64,000 bases of DNA. It comes from Viscum album. Taxonomy: Eukaryota; Streptophyta; Magnoliopsida; Santalales; Viscaceae. The notes under the pieces were generated by a model. The model searched no databases, was not told the origin of the DNA, and saw only the letters and a program-made list of their open reading frames with translations. The stretch covers positions 1,971,472,576-1,971,536,575 of the forward strand of contig OY728136.1 in assembly GCA_963277665.1 (NCBI GenBank), read 5' to 3'. This document shows, piece after piece, positions 12,729 to 27,509 of the stretch; position 1 is the stretch's first letter, and every line of letters begins with the position of its first letter. Both the position numbers and the translations under genes were made by a program.

Positions 12729-14088
12729 TTATATGGGTGTGTGAAGGATCTATCAAAAATGATTTATTATTGCACTCAAATAGGCTTATATATGAAGAAA
12801 ATACAATAGAATACCCACTGTGAATGTAATTATAGTTAATTAAAAATCATGATCATGTATTCATGTGAAGAAACATCATGTCTTCTTATGATAACTATCT
12901 CCAGACGATTCCATCTCAAGTTTAGTGATCCCCTATACTTTAATAGAATATTATATTTCTAATGATGAAGGATATATCAAATATAATCCCTTTGACCATC
13001 CTAGGAGAACTACAATGTCATGTACACAAGATGAAATGTTGTTTCATTACATAATGGTATGATGGATTTATCTAAAAATAAATCAATATCACCCTAAATA
13101 AAGTCTTAGATGAATGAAATATGAAATAAAAACTTTGAATAATGATATCAAGAGTTATTTCTATGATTTTTTAGGATGATTAATGCATTATAACATCAAT
13201 AGCTTCACTGACATATTTTTTTAGTTATAATTCAATTATGATGGGGGAGCTCTGTCATTCATATTGAGTAAACAATTAGTCTATTTTGATAAAAAGGTAT
13301 TGAAATATGACAGGAAATTTTAATAGGATGAAAAATCAATGGATAATGCTAATATCATATATTTACTTCTCTTTTAGGATAATTATGAGAATTCTCAATT
13401 GTTTTATTATATTCATCAGGCTCTTAAAATATTATAGTGATAACAGATCAAATAATCATAGTTTATAGAAAATGAATTATTGTAACCTTTTATATTTCAT
13501 TCATATCCTTATACATTATAAAAAAATAGAAATAGAATCTATTTTTGGAAACATATTTTTTTTAATTTATAACACTAATTAAAAAAATGTGTTTTGAGTA
13601 ATTTCTCTATTGTCAGGAATTTTTTTCATGAATGCTAACTCTGAAATCCTTGTGTGAACAAACATGGTAGACAATATCATAGTTTTTTTGGTCCACATGA
13701 ACATTATAACAATATAGGATTGAAATATAATTATATGATTTACTCTATTCCAATGATAAATAGGTGCATAATCATTCAACTATAACGCACATAATCCTAA
13801 TCAAAAATAAGAAATATAAATGCATTGCTTAAATACCACCAGCATTGGTCCTAGAGTACTTGTTAAGTAATTTTTTATGTATGATTTGATCATTTAATTT
13901 TGGTCATATATGGATTTAGGGGTTCCAAATATGAATTGAATTTTCCATTAATGTAATCCATTTTCAATACATTCGAATATGAGGGTTTGATGAACATATC
14001 ATAATTGAAATTGTGAAATTGGGTTTTCTTGGATGAATATGTTATCATAATGGTTGATGAACCGTAATGGTATATATTCATGTCCTCC

Positions 14089-14116
<28 letters not shown>
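14089..14116. repeat. (AT)14 microsatellite
   Basis: An uninterrupted AT dinucleotide run of about 28 bases. Confidence 0.95.
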
Positions 14117-14119
<3 letters not shown>

Positions 14120-17100
14120 CTTGAAAAATATATCTATGAGGTATATAAGGTTCATTAACATTTTTACAAGATCAATCGATCTAACTACCATGAAATGACA
14201 TTTTCCCAATTCATGTAGAGGATCTAATAAGAATTATATCCTTTCTATTTAGACCTAATTTTTTTATATAATGATATTCAATGGATTATAATGAGGGAAG
14301 CTGATTCTTTTTACATTATTCCCTTTGATGGTTTTGACCTTAAAATATTTGTGCCTTTTTCTCTTTCAAACTATCAATATTTTTCCAATACTATAAAATT
14401 TTAATGAATATTATTTATAAAATTGTATTTTCCCATGGATACCCATTATGGGTTTTTTTATCATTACGAGTAAAAGTTTAATTTCTTTATTAATATTTAA
14501 TTTTTTAAATTCGGCTAAAAAAGGAGAGATGCTTCTTTTCGAAGAACATTTATAAATAGAAAAAATATTTTACAACCATATAAATCAAATCAATAGATGA
14601 TGTATTATATTTAGTAAAAATTGAATGGTGGAGCCATCATGAAAAGGGGTCCAATAATAGAATTTACATCATATAAGATGTTATAATATATTTTAAATTC
14701 ATATTGTTCAATCCAAAGTGAAATTTAGACAATCCAAATGCGGTTTTCATGAATTTTAATTGTTGAAATACATTTAAATAGGGGATTAGAACCATATAAA
14801 TTATAACTTGAGTTTTTTGAATCTTGAAATAAATAAATAAAAAATGAAGAACAAAAGTGGCCAAATTTGAATAATGTGTTTTACTATAATAATGTTTAAG
14901 GAATACACGGTTATAAAATATCATCATTTAGGATGAAATATTTTTGGTGTAGGTTATAGGTGGGTTGAAAAGGAATCCTATTGACAAATAGAGAAGATAT
15001 TTTTTGATTTAACTCAGGGATTACCTTTTTTCATGGGTTATTTTTGGTGATGTATATAATCATTGTTCAATTTATAGTATATTGGAAGAGAAAATTTAAA
15101 GGTTATTAATAACATTATGGTTATGGAGGGTCAATATTTTATAATTAATGTGGAGTGTACATTGACAAGGATTTATCAATAGTTTCTAGATTGTAGGTTA
15201 GATATAATTATATAAACTATGATAGTGTGAATTAAATTATATATACAAACCATAGGAAAATTTATTTTACCCTTGAATGAAGTCATATATAATAATCTTT
15301 AAATGGATTAAAAAATCACACATTTGGATAGTGATTTGATGGGAAAATAACTTATTTCTTAGTTTATGATAGATGATAGGAATGATACTATATAATCTAT
15401 ACAAATAGAAACCAATAATTATGTAGTTTTAGGAAATTATTTTATTGAATTCAATTCATACATATTGGGACATTGGAAAATGTCTCCCTCATAATGTCGA
15501 GAAATTAGTGAAATAATGACTTGAATGAGTAATGGGCCACAAAAAAGTATAAGGGGTGTTATAAAAGATATTATCTGAGGTGGGATCCTTATTGATGCCT
15601 TTATTTATCACTGAAAATATTAAAATAAAAATAATCAATCCACACATAGTTATTATATAATATCAACAAATATCATTCTCAGGTACATATGAACTAGTAT
15701 TGAAAGATATGTCTATATCAGCGAGTGAAAGAAAAGTATAGATGTCAATAGTTTCTCAACACTAAGATATAATAAAATTTATACACCTTAGAGGAGGGAA
15801 ATTAAAATAATCTGTGTTAATTAGAAATATCAAGTGTTTGTAGAGTGTGGAAATAGGATGAAAATGAAATTTGTGGTTGAGTCCAATATGGGTGATCTAT
15901 ATGTCACTAAAAATACAAATATTATGAAAATCAAGATAGAAACAGATCATGGAAATTTTTTCTCCTATATAATTGATAGTTGAATAATATTTTGGGTATA
16001 AGGTGATGAAATATGTAAATAATTGTGACTGTATAATAGGTTTCAGTAACAATGTACATTGATGTGATTTATTACCCAAATGGAATGTGAAATAGAAATC
16101 AAGGGAGAATTATAGCTAGGACAATGTTTGTTAACTATTGTTGTATATCCTCTCACGACATGAGTCAACAAACTTATAATTCTGGGGGATAATGGTTGTT
16201 TTCATTCTAATGATTTATTTTTCATGGGTAATATTATCACTATGACACTTATATGGAAAATGCATTGATTCATGGAAAATAGATCATGTTTAATAGACTA
16301 ATCCAAGCAGTTTAAAGGTTATACTTGGTGGACCATATTTTATGTAGCTCAGTATCATGTAATGATTCTCAAGTTCAATATAGTCTAGCATTGTATGATA
16401 AAAATCATAGATAAGTGGAATTCGTGTAGTTTTTTCTGTTGTGTATGGGGAAATAAGTTAGTTTATTCATAACATAGTAAATTTATTGGATAAATGAAAT
16501 AAAATTATGATGTATTGGAAACAATGTTGATGTGGGGGAATGATTGATGTGGAATTTATAGCTAAGTCTATGATAAAAAATTTGATATAATTAAAATTAC
16601 TATAAAAATTATGGAATATATAGTTTCTAAGTATTGTGGTTAAACATTTAGACATATTGATGTCTTATTATAACATAACAAGATTAAAAAACAACATTAG
16701 GTTCAATAACATATACAAAGCATAGCACCATGTGAAAATAAACCACAATATAGTATTTATATGTGACTATTGTGACATAAAAATATATATTGGCAGTATG
16801 AATATGAATTCTTATATTTTTTAATTTATATAATTTTTTTGAAAAAATAAATATACTGGTAAATAAGGAGTCAATTTTTATTAAATAATTTACAATATTT
16901 AAAAATATATTTATTTAAAAAAATTTAAAATTATTTGTGTGATAAAATAATACAATAAATTTATTAGAATTTTATTAAATGAAATTTTTAAAAATGATAT
17001 TCATTTTGGTATAATCATCATAAAATTATCCTTGTGTGTACTTTTGTGATTATTTTTAAATAGGATTACATCCAATACATAGTGAAAACACCATTTTTTC

Positions 17101-17779
17101 TAAAATAGTCATTTCATTCCCAAAAATTAAGTAATTTGAATGAACCAATATGATTTTAATTTTATTTTAAAGCTAAATAAATATTATATTTTTATAAATA
17201 ATATAATTAAATAAATATCAATTATGTACATTCTATATTTTTTTAGTAGTCTATTTTATGTATAATTTTTTTTTTGTTTTGGCTAATGTTTATCCATTTA
17301 AATTAATTAAAAATAAAAATAATTTGGAATTATTGAAATGAATTTTAAATTATATATAATAATTAAAATTCATATAATTATGATAACTAATCATATAGTT
17401 AGTGTAATATCATCTTTTATGGAAAATACATTTCATAATGAATTTTTTCTTTAGTTGATTTGTGGGTTCATTTTTAGATTAAAGTATCCAAATAATATAG
17501 ATTTAATTTCAGAAAATGGATAAAAAATTTAATTATAATAATTAATATTATTTATAATGCATATCTTAGATTTTTTCCTAATGAATAGTTAAAATAGTTA
17601 ATATTTATTACTACGATTATGGATAAACTGAGGTTTTGTGCTTAAAATATTATTGTGTTAAAAATAATTCTTCCCATAGAAGGAATTAACATTTGATAAT
17701 TTTTTTAATACTAATAATTTTTGGGTCAAAATTATTTTATAATATTTTTTTAATTCTTAATGTATGAATTATTACTGTT

Positions 17780-20700
17780 AAAAACTAGACACGGTGGTGA
17801 AAACAAGAATAGTAAAAGTGATTTAACTTTAATGTAATGATATATAAATGTCTATAACCTATATATTATTTTTGGTGGGGGGTTTTATCGACCTTATCAT
17901 CCATGAACCCCATTATTGGTCAATATTGGAGGCACATTGATTGAGAGTTACTTCCCATTATTGAATATTTTTTGGTATTAAAAAATATCCCTACTCTTAA
18001 ATTATATTGAGGAACCCCCACCCATCACTTATTAAAACACATAAAAACATTTATCACGGGCAAAACCATAAAATATCTATCCCAAAAATCATTATTCACA
18101 TTACAAATCTATCGGTATATACAAAAAATCAACACTAGGGACTATAAAAAGAGACCTAAATATAGTTTTTCTAAGTGAAAGTAATCATCTTCACCGAGAT
18201 CCTTTTTTTACTTGTTCATTACCACATTAAAATATGTAATAAAAAATATTAAAAAAAGTATATACTATAGAATACTATTTTATTAGTTTTATTATATAAT
18301 ATTTACCATATCCATCTATATAATATTGTTAAAAAATCCTTCACTTTTGTGTATGGTGGAGTACCACCTCACGAACTGATATAATATAATTCCAATATAG
18401 AATCACATAAATAATATTAATGAAAAAAATAATTAATATATATCATAAATATTAATTTTTTTTTAATTTTTTAGTATTATTATATCACTCATTTGTTTAT
18501 CCTTTCTCCCATTAATGAAATGTTGAAGATGCTCATGTGTAAGTGTGATCTACCAACTCCACAAAGTTATGTGATTCTTTTTCGATGTAAATAATTATAA
18601 AATGTTTCCAAAAATTTATACAGTGAATAAATATTATATATATATGATTATTATAAATCTATATATAATATAATTAAAAGAAATTGTCATGAATAAGAAC
18701 TTGACACATAAAACTAGCTTGAGAAAAAAAGTATTTAACTCTGGAAACAATGGTAATAATGGAATATTATTAAGTAAGTGGTTATTTTATTTTATAATGG
18801 GATCATAGAATACATTTAAAATATGAATATAGTAATTTAATAGATTAATATTATGGATTATAATCATTATAAATGACTTTAAACACATTAAAATTGAGGG
18901 AAACTTTAATTAATGGATTCGATATAAATTTCCTTTCATTTATGGATATATTAAATTTTATGCACATAATTTACATTATATAGTGTATATACTGACCATT
19001 ATTAATGTAATGTAATGTAATGATTTATTCATAATTAATGGTATTTTAAATTATCAATTTGAATTATTTCATCAATGTAGTTTAACTTGACTTTTACTAT
19101 GTGACAAGGGGTTACATTACACTACATCCAATCATTGGGTTATATTACTTCTTCATTTCCCATCTTATTATATGATTATGGGAAGTGTCAATTTTTTTTC
19201 TTATTATTTATTCCTAATTTTTTTGATAGATTTAAATTTTATACATATATTCTATTCAATGATTATTTGTCACATTATGTTTTTAATAATTGTAAGGTTT
19301 TCTCATCTCAATAAGTATTATTTTAAAAATATGTTATCATTTACACCTATATTATTTCATGATGTGTATTTAAATCCACTTAGAAATGTTATATCATATA
19401 TATTTTTATAATAATTTTATTTAATGTTTCATCTAATATTATTTATTTTTTGGATCCATGATTCAAATGATTCAAATGTTGAAAAAGATTTATGTTTCTA
19501 TCTAATTTTTATCATGATTCTTTATTATTGAATTTCAATTAAAATAATTTTTTTTGATTTATATAATTCTGAAAATTTCATTTTTATACTCTGGATATTC
19601 ATGAATTATTCTAGAGATAATAACATTATAATTTTTTATTCAATCAAAATTATTGAGACAATGTTTTTTTCCAAAATCATAAATTATTTTTCTTTTTGGA
19701 TGAACATTTTCCTCCAAATACTTACTACATAAAAATAACAATTTTTTTTAAAATCTCATCTGATTATCTAAATATATTTTTATAAATAGAATGAAATTTT
19801 AAAAATAATTAAAAATAAATATTCCAGTCATTTTTAATATAATATAAATTTTGAAATTTCTTAAAAAATGGGAAATAAATCATTATATCAACGTACTCAG
19901 AATGAATAAATCATTCCCTCCACCATGACCACTCATTTCATTAAAGAGTCATTAAGAATTTTATTGGACTCGATTATTAGAAAATATATTTCCTATTATT
20001 TTATAAGATATTGGTTTTTTATTTTTTTCATAAAATTAAAATGATATATTACTGAACGAGGGTATTAATGATGTTTTGATAGTATTTCTATTAATAAATG
20101 ACAAGAATACTTATTTTACATATTCTCCAATAGGTATATTTCTTAATGATATCATCCTTACTATTTATCAAAATGGATTACGTTTAGTGTGGTGGGGGTG
20201 TACTATTTTGATACCATTCTCCATATTACTCTAGATGGATTATGATTATGGTTATTGGTTGGAAAAAATATTAGCATTTTTTATTCATGTTTTTTAATAT
20301 GAATTCCTATATTGAATATGATTAATCCCATTCATATGAAGAATTCACCAGGTATAATATGTGATATGAATGGCCAGTTATAGCCCTACAGTGCATTGAT
20401 ACGTCTCACGAGACAAACTAGTTTGGGTATTTATATTAGGCCTTAACAAATTAGGTAAGACACATGAGAGATAGAATATATTTTCCTTAGGTCAGAAATT
20501 ATTCATTCCATCATTATGAGTTTTTTATAGATTTATTTATTTTTTGAATAGTTAAAATTACATGGAAGAGTTTCAAGATATTTTTATTAATTAAAAATTA
20601 CTATAATATCATCATTTATTCCTTTCATGTTGTTATTTTTATTCTCGTTATTGAATAAATGGAATATGTTTTTAGTTATTTACCTTGACATTTTCATAAT

Positions 20701-21009
20701 GAAAAATTTATTCCCCATATCTTCCATTCTAGCTAACCATTACTGAGCATCTAATATCACCTTTTTTTGCATTTCCATAGATACCTTGAAGTGTACATTT
20801 ATTGATATGTAGTGATATTATGGGTTGAATAGTGATGTTGTTAACAAAAATACATTTTTTATGTTTTAAAATTTTTTTGACATTAAATTATGTATGTAGA
20901 TTACTATTAGTACTAAAAAATTTCATCTTTTGTAATGTGATTCTTTATATAAAAATACAATGTCATGATGTACACATCAAATCCATCTAATATCGTATAT
21001 TTCATTATA
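17780..21009 (+). mobile_element. LTR copy D: old, diverged 5' LTR (start unresolved)
   Basis: It is related to LTRs A-C by order of landmarks: an AGACACGGT block (17,789) matching A at 2,402; a TATA box with purine/pyrimidine leader (18,142); two ~190-bp repeat cores (GGAGTACCACCTCACGAACT near 18,359 and GATCTACCAACTCCACAAAG near 18,548); and a TACTGAGCATC motif (20,743). It is followed by a tRNA-iMet-like primer site at 21,012, which marks it as a 5' LTR. The conserved CACTAAACTATTA block of the other copies is not seen, so the 3' part is either very diverged or rearranged. The upstream end lies somewhere left of 17,780 and could not be placed. Confidence 0.5.
18142..18150 (+). promoter_or_regulatory. 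TATA box of LTR D
   Basis: CTATAAAAA followed by GAGACC. Same context and same position relative to the downstream ~190-bp repeats as in LTRs A-C. Confidence 0.5.
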
Positions 21010-21011
21010 GT

Positions 21012-21023
21012 TGGTATTAGAGG
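21012..21023 (+). other. tRNA-iMet-type primer binding site after LTR D
   Basis: TGGTATTAGAGG differs from the plant initiator-Met primer site by a C-to-T change at its centre and by its last base. It lies two bases after the inferred LTR end TTATA (from TTACA). It primes minus-strand DNA synthesis in LTR retrotransposons and orients the element as +. Confidence 0.55.
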
Positions 21024-23573
21024 AATTTTAGTATATTCCTTGGGAACTAGACTTAAGAAAATAATCATTGGTTAACAGAAATCATTTTTTTGACTTTGTG
21101 GATATATCAATGTACATAATTTTATCCTAATTGTTTTATTTGGTATAGATTATGTGGGTTCCCTAACAATTCCTCCCTATCTAGATAATAAAATTTTTCA
21201 ACATTATAAAACAGAGCCATCTAGGGTATATAACTCTTAAAAGTGTAGGATGAGTATATCTTGGACATTAAAATGGTGGATAATGACTATTCCATAATTT
21301 TACTCCTATTTTTACACTCATGTGTTATATGAATGTGTTAATTTAAATGTTATTTTTAAACAAAAACTATTTATTTGAATAGATGATGAACATGGAAGAC
21401 TATGATTATCCCTAAGGTGACATAGGTTGAAATTAAGATGTCATTATTTATAAATTTAATAATTGAATTTTCTTAATTATGATTATTTTTGTCTAGACAA
21501 TGATTTTCATATTTACTGAATGGATATAACTAATAGAAATGAGGTTAACACTGAATGTATTGGATAATGCGGTCAATTTTCGAAAGTAAATCGGATGATA
21601 AATAAATTGAGATATTTTTTTTATTTATAATTTTTATAACAATATAAGATGAGAAACATAAACCCTATCAACTAATTGAATCACTAAATAAGAGAAGGAT
21701 GGTGTCCCTTAATAGCCTGGCTGGTGGGGACCATGGAGGAATGAAAGATAAATTTATTTCATCAATAAATAATGAATGGGGAAGCTAGTAAAATGAAGTA
21801 ATGTAATATGAAAGTAATGTTAGTTTGAAATAATTTCAATAGAGTTGTTAATATTTTTTAATAAGTGATGAGTTCAGTAGAGAGAATTAAATTTCACTCA
21901 TGATCTCCATTTATATTTCATTATAAAAAATGTTGAAAACTTGTAATTTTTCAACTAAATGACCTCTATTTAAGTTCATGACACACTCAATAGAAGGACC
22001 TATGAAATACTAGTCATTAGAGTTAAATTTATGATGCATATATAAATATGGAATCAGAAAGAATATTTTAGAATTATTTTTAATCTTGTAATTTTGGTAA
22101 AATATTCATAAAACATCAATGGATATTGTTACATTTTAAAACATTTATGTTTTTAATTATGATTAACATATTATTTATGGAATCATTCAATGGTTTATGA
22201 GTATATATTTGATTATAATTTCAATATTTTGAACACCCATTTGTAGTTTTTTTGTTTCAAGAGTTTATTAAGATTATATATAGTTTGGGATACATTTATG
22301 TTAATGAATCAATTTAGTTTTATGTGTGTTTTAATCAAGAAGTACTTTATGTGGTATTTATTTTAAATTTTTTGGAAATAAATTTAATGGTATTAATTAT
22401 ATTTATATTTTATTATGTATTTGATGTTGAGGTAATTATTGGTTATTAAATTTTTTAAAATTATTAGAATTATATTAATAATGATTTGGAAAAAGGAAAA
22501 CCCACATGTCTGATGACAACCCATGAGATTCGGAATGGCCATAGGGCTTAAACACAAAACCAAATGGTGAAAAGGGTGTAGTGACTACCAATGCAATATT
22601 TGATTCCATGGTTAGTATAAAATTATTTTTATATATATGAATACATGGATCCATATTTAGTATATATTGGGAAACATATTATATGGTCAAATATATTTAT
22701 AATATTAATATAATTAATGTGATTGATGCTATTTTACTAGATGTTTCATTATGTTTATATATATATATAACCATTATGTTAAACACAACTGATTATTTAT
22801 AAATAATTATATTAAATTTTTTTGGTTTATGATTATGGGTATTTGGAAAAAAATAATGTAAAAACACTCTGTAATGATTAGGTTGTTAGTATTTTTTGTC
22901 TCCCAAAAATTGAGTATCATAAAATATTGGAGAGATGAAAAAAAATCCTGGGTATTTTATTTTCTACAAAAAAGTGGAAGGAATGTTTGAAAAATTTCTC
23001 AGATCACATAAATTATAGAAGGAAACACAATCACATGACCATCATAATGTTACATGAATGAATCATGTGAACCTTATTACTATCTTATTAGCATATTAAT
23101 CCCATTTAAAAATCCCTCAAGTTATTGGGATGACATCCTGCCTTGTTTTGGTGATGGTTCTTAGGATTCCAAATGAGTTATCCAAAATATTGTTCCTTTT
23201 CAATTGATGGATGACTGAAATTCCTCAAAACCCCATATAAAATAATTTTGGAGACATTTGGGATCCTCGTGATAACTATAGTTATGATTATATTCATGTG
23301 ACATGCTCATACAATCCGTAAGAACTCACGATGCCCTTAGAGATATGTCAAACATGTCACACTAAAGAATTTTGGTGTGAAACCTCTATTATAATAAGAA
23401 CATCAACATGCCCATTAAATTTTGAGATTCCCCTTTGGTAGCCTATGAAATTGAAATGATAATCAATGATAATGCTAACACAATATCTCAAGGCCCAAAA
23501 TCGATCATGCCATGCACCATGTACATGAATAGTTGGTGTCCATGAAAACACTCACATGATGTATAGAGATACC
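21024..23573 (+). mobile_element. internal remnant of the D element
   Basis: Sequence between the D primer site and the inserted B-C element. No Gag or Pol motif was recognised; all frames are closed within about 65 codons. It contains the second copy of the tRNA-like repeat (22,503-22,625). No polypurine tract was found next to LTR B, which argues against B being the 3' LTR of D and for D having been interrupted by B-C. Confidence 0.35.
22503..22625 (-). repeat. tRNA-like (SINE-like) dispersed repeat, copy 2
   Basis: It aligns in order with positions 1-125: AACACAAAACCAAA against AACCCACAACCAAA, GACTACCAATGC against CCTACCACTGGC, and CCATGGTTAGTA against CCCTGGTTAGTA. The B box is mutated (GGGCTTAAAC in place of GGAATCGAAC), consistent with greater age. 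Confidence 0.35.
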
Positions 23574-23810
23574 CTATCTACAACACCGCAATATATTGTG
23601 ACATAATTTTTTTGAATTATTTTATTTTTATTTAAATTTCTCATCTCACAGGAATAAAAAAATATTTGAATTTATTCAAAATTGTTATGACTGACTTAAG
23701 TAACATGAAATATAATTTTTTAATAGAAAATAATATTTTAGTCGAATTACTGTTATTTTATATAATATGATATAACTTGTAAATTAAAATTAATATGATG
23801 GAATTATCAA

Positions 23811-23836
23811 ACACACACACATATATATATATATAT
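23811..23836. repeat. compound (AC)5(AT)8 microsatellite in LTR B
   Basis: An AC run passing directly into an AT run. Confidence 0.9.
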
Positions 23837-24406
23837 TCAATTGCTACATATTAATAATAAAATATTATATAAATAAAAAAAGTATAATTTATTTTTAATT
23901 ATAATTATATTCATAATTTTTTTTGAAGTTTAATTTGATATTTTTTCAATTAATGCAATTTATATCATTATAATCATTCATATTATAAAATTGAATTTAA
24001 AAAATTAGCAAGCATCTCTAAATTTCTACATTAAAACCATGCATTGTAATCATGTATACATGATTAAATTAAAATTAATATCTAAAACTAATGTTATTGG
24101 AATTTGGAGAAATAAAATTAAATACATGGAATCACTATACTTTATAATTTCAATGATTTTTTTAATATTACTTAATATAATTTAAATTAATTACATCTAT
24201 TGGGGTTAATTTTAGCTTATCTAGTGAGTAATCATAAATCATAAGGGGTCAAATGGCATATACACATGTCAAAATCCTATTATATGGAAATATTTGGCCA
24301 CTCCCCCTATATGTTACTAAAATTATCTATTATGGAATCATTGGTGACATGTAATACTTGGGGAACACACAAATTTCTTTTAAATACCAAGTGCATCCTT
24401 TCCCTC

Positions 24407-24416
24407 TACTATAAAA
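24407..24416 (+). promoter_or_regulatory. TATA box of LTR B
   Basis: CTATAAAATA within CCCTCTACTATAAAA (24,401-24,415). That 15-base string is identical in LTR C at 30,877-30,891, a striking match given how diverged the two LTRs are otherwise. A pyrimidine-rich leader (CACCCCTCTCAATTCC) follows. Confidence 0.65.
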
Positions 24417-24749
24417 TAAAACTCACCCCTCTCAATTCCTACCACCACTTAAGAAACATTGGATAAAAAATATCTAAAAAATACCTCAGAAAAATAACTC
24501 CACTAATCCTAGAAGCCTCTTCATTTTCATAAATCCATCTAAGGAAACACTTTTTTGAAAACCTAAAGGATTTTCCTTAATATGTGGTGACCCCATCCCT
24601 CAAACTCCTTTATTTTATTTTCATTCACCACCACCTCAAATATTATTATTCTGTTATTATATAATTACATAAATATCAGAAATATACTCAAATATTTTTA
24701 TTCCATTGGCTCATTCTTGACACACACTCACTTATATCTAATGGGAAAT

Positions 24750-25200
24750 GAAATTACCTTTTATGTGTACAACAAACTACTCCCTTACAAAATGATATCA
24801 TTCATTTTTTCAATTACTATACTTAATTATTGAGAATTACGATGAAGTCACTATTTATATATGACATATTTTATTATATATAATGTATTTATTATTCTGT
24901 GATTTTTATAAAAATCATAACTTTATGATTTCCAATTTTTGAACTGTGATAATTTCATTTATGGATGTGTGGACTACCGCTACCTAAGAGGGATATGACA
25001 CTTTCAAACATTGCATGGGATGTAATAATTTTTTTAGTAAATTTATATGATAAATATTACATAATAATAATAACAAAATATCTTATATTACAAATATATT
25101 TCATTTACATTATTTCATTCTATATGTTAAAAAACGAACACTATGTTTATTCATACGCATGACCTACTGTCTCCATGAATGATGTATTTTATTTAAAATG
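24750..25200 (+). repeat. three ~190-bp tandem repeats in LTR B
   Basis: Cores at 24,761 (TTATGTGTACAACAAACTAC), 24,964 (GATGTGTGGACTACCGC) and 25,149 (TTCATACGCATGACCTACTG), spaced 203 and 185 bp. They correspond one to one with the units in LTRs A and C. Confidence 0.65.
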
Positions 25201-26479
25201 TATATATTAAATTGATCATTAAAAATAAATATATAATGAATATATATGACAAACATAACATGTTTTGAATTATTTAAATTATTAAATCATTACATAAGTA
25301 AGAAGATCAAGAATTTCAAGTCGAACGGTATACGAAAAATCAAGCAGATATTTCCCAAAGCGTAACATTAACATGGAGTTGTAAATAAATGGGTAATATA
25401 AAGTATTAAAAAATTTAAATGGTATTGGATACAAATAAATTGTTATGTAATATATGTATAATATTCATATACTAATTATAAATGACATTTTAAAATATAC
25501 AATGAAATAAAAGACTCATGGTAAGGGAATATAATCTTACATTTTATTTACAAAACAAACATGCCATATTTACCAGTCATTTCTTCTAAGTTGTGTATAT
25601 ATTGGTTTTGAATTTATTATTTGAGTATTATTATTAAATTTATAGGTATTAATGTATCCATTTAATTGATATTATTTCATGTATTTTTTTAAAAACACCA
25701 AATTTGTGTGATAGTTTGGTCTTAATTTACCTTCTTTTCAGACACATATTTTGTAAGGGACCTACATTATTTTTCATAATTTATATACTACCCTTAGAAA
25801 TTTTATAATATGAATATACATATTTTAATTATATTTTATGCCTAATTAAAATTAATTTTATTACATGGGGTGTGCTATTCAATGTTATCAAATAGTTAAA
25901 TATTATTGAATCAATATCATCATTTATTAGAATAGTTTGTAATTATGCTTCCATTGATGAAATATTATTATCCCTCTCTCAAGTACACTCATTAATTTTT
26001 TCCCTTATGTTTATTCATTATTTATTCATGTATTATTACCATTTTTAGGAACCTTTTTACTTAAGATAATTAATAAAATATTATTAAGAAAATTCGATTT
26101 AATTTCTCATTTTTGTCAAAAATTAGTTTTACTCAAGAAAACATGATTTCGTAAAAAATATTTTTAATTGAACATTAAAAACAATCATAGGAAAAATGAA
26201 TCAAAATTTTTTTTATAGTTTTTTATTACTCCATTATGTGGTTTCAGATATATTTTCAAAGGAAAAGGTTTTCAATTTTTTTAATGTTATAACAAATATT
26301 ATTTGAAAGAAGAATCAATATTTTCATCAACAAATGTCTTTAAAAGATCATTAAAAATAATTTCTCAAAAAATATATCATACTTTGATGCTTTTCATTAA
26401 TTATTGGGGATATTATCAACGTATAAATTGACATTTTTTATTTTAATCATTTAGGTAATAGTGGCACATCATTCAAGAA

Positions 26480-26710
26480 AACCATTTCTTATTCATGGTT
26501 TTTTGATTATCAAATCCATTTCTCATTCAATGGTTCTATATTTATGAAATCAGTATCAATTTCATGGGTCATATGTCTATGATCCCCATTTCATATAATG
26601 GATTATGATTTAATTATATTGTTATGAAACATGTCACTTTTATATAGGTTCTGATATGATTAAAAGTTTAGGAAACCCATTTCATTTCATGGGTTGTGTT
26701 ATCATTATTG
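26480..26710 (+). repeat. ~50-bp degenerate tandem repeats in LTR B
   Basis: Four to five units share a theme of CCATTTCTCATTCATGGTT followed by a TATGAAATC-like segment. LTR C has the same array at ~32,930-33,180, and LTR A a shorter version near 4,215-4,310. They are family-wide internal repeats of the LTR with no assigned function. Confidence 0.55.
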
Positions 26711-27497
26711 TTTATGGTCGCATGTAACAAGTATATAAATTTACCTTATGAGATAGGTAGAAAATATATATCCCTACAATGTATTATGTAAATATTTATA
26801 TCTCTTGATATATTCTAGGATTATCTTTGGTGTGGAAAATGAAAAATATGATAGCCATCACTATGAACCAAGTTTAAGAAGATGGTATTGGGAGTGAACT
26901 CGTATCAAAATGATGACCATGGTAGTGAACCAGGAATACCCATATTGTATAGGGACTGAATCCATAACACTAATATGGACTTTTAAGTGATTATATGGAT
27001 ACTATGGAAATAATTTTATATGCTTATGCGTCCTTCACAGTTCTATGTCTTATTCCAATGTTATTCTTTCTTGGCTCATGTTATTTAATACCTTATAATT
27101 TATGTATGGTGAAATGAAAATATTTATTACATGATCTATGTTTAAGATCTATGATGCGATATAAAGGGTTTGATCTTCTATTTTCATGATAATCTTATCA
27201 TAAACTTATACTAATGTTATGCTTATGTATTTATTTTATTTTCCCTTATGGTGCATCTGAGATCGCCCATTTAATACGTTTCATTCTCCATGTTATGAAG
27301 ACTAGTATTAGGATGAATTACTAACATGGATGACATTGAGGATAATATTTATGATCTTTCACCAGGTTAGAATATTTTAATCTATGTTTTCAAATACACT
27401 AAACTATTATGGTCCTCAAGAATATGCTTTTAAAAATGGGAAATATTCATCTAAAATGATGTAATACCCATGTATATTAAGCCTGATTCACAATTGA

Positions 27498-27509
27498 TGG
27501 TATCAAAGA
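27498..27509 (+). other. tRNA-iMet-type primer binding site after LTR B
   Basis: TGGTATCAAAGA differs from the plant initiator-Met primer site by a G-to-A change and its last base. It sits five bases after LTR B ends in CACA, which fixes B as the 5' LTR. Confidence 0.75.

Larger units (their letters stand above)
5024..17779. other. unassigned AT-rich DNA
   Basis: I see no coding region, structural RNA or LTR that can be supported in these ~12.8 kb. Reading frames are under 90 codons, lie on both strands and show no recognisable domain. Visible structure is limited to AT microsatellites at 7,899, 12,697 and 14,089. The composition (AT-rich, CpG-poor, many TG/CA words) matches the decayed elements around it, so very old retrotransposon sequence is the likeliest content, but that is inference. 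Confidence 0.5.
23579..27492 (+). mobile_element. LTR copy B: 5' LTR of the B-C element
   Basis: It starts TACAACACC (compare TGTAACACC of copy A) and ends TTCACA five bases before a primer site, so it is a 5' LTR. Landmarks in order are an (AC)(AT) microsatellite, TATA box (24,407), three ~190-bp repeats, ~50-bp repeats (26,480-26,710), and CACTAAACTATTATGGT (27,399). CpGs of copy A read TG or CA here, as expected for an older, formerly methylated copy. Confidence 0.7.
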
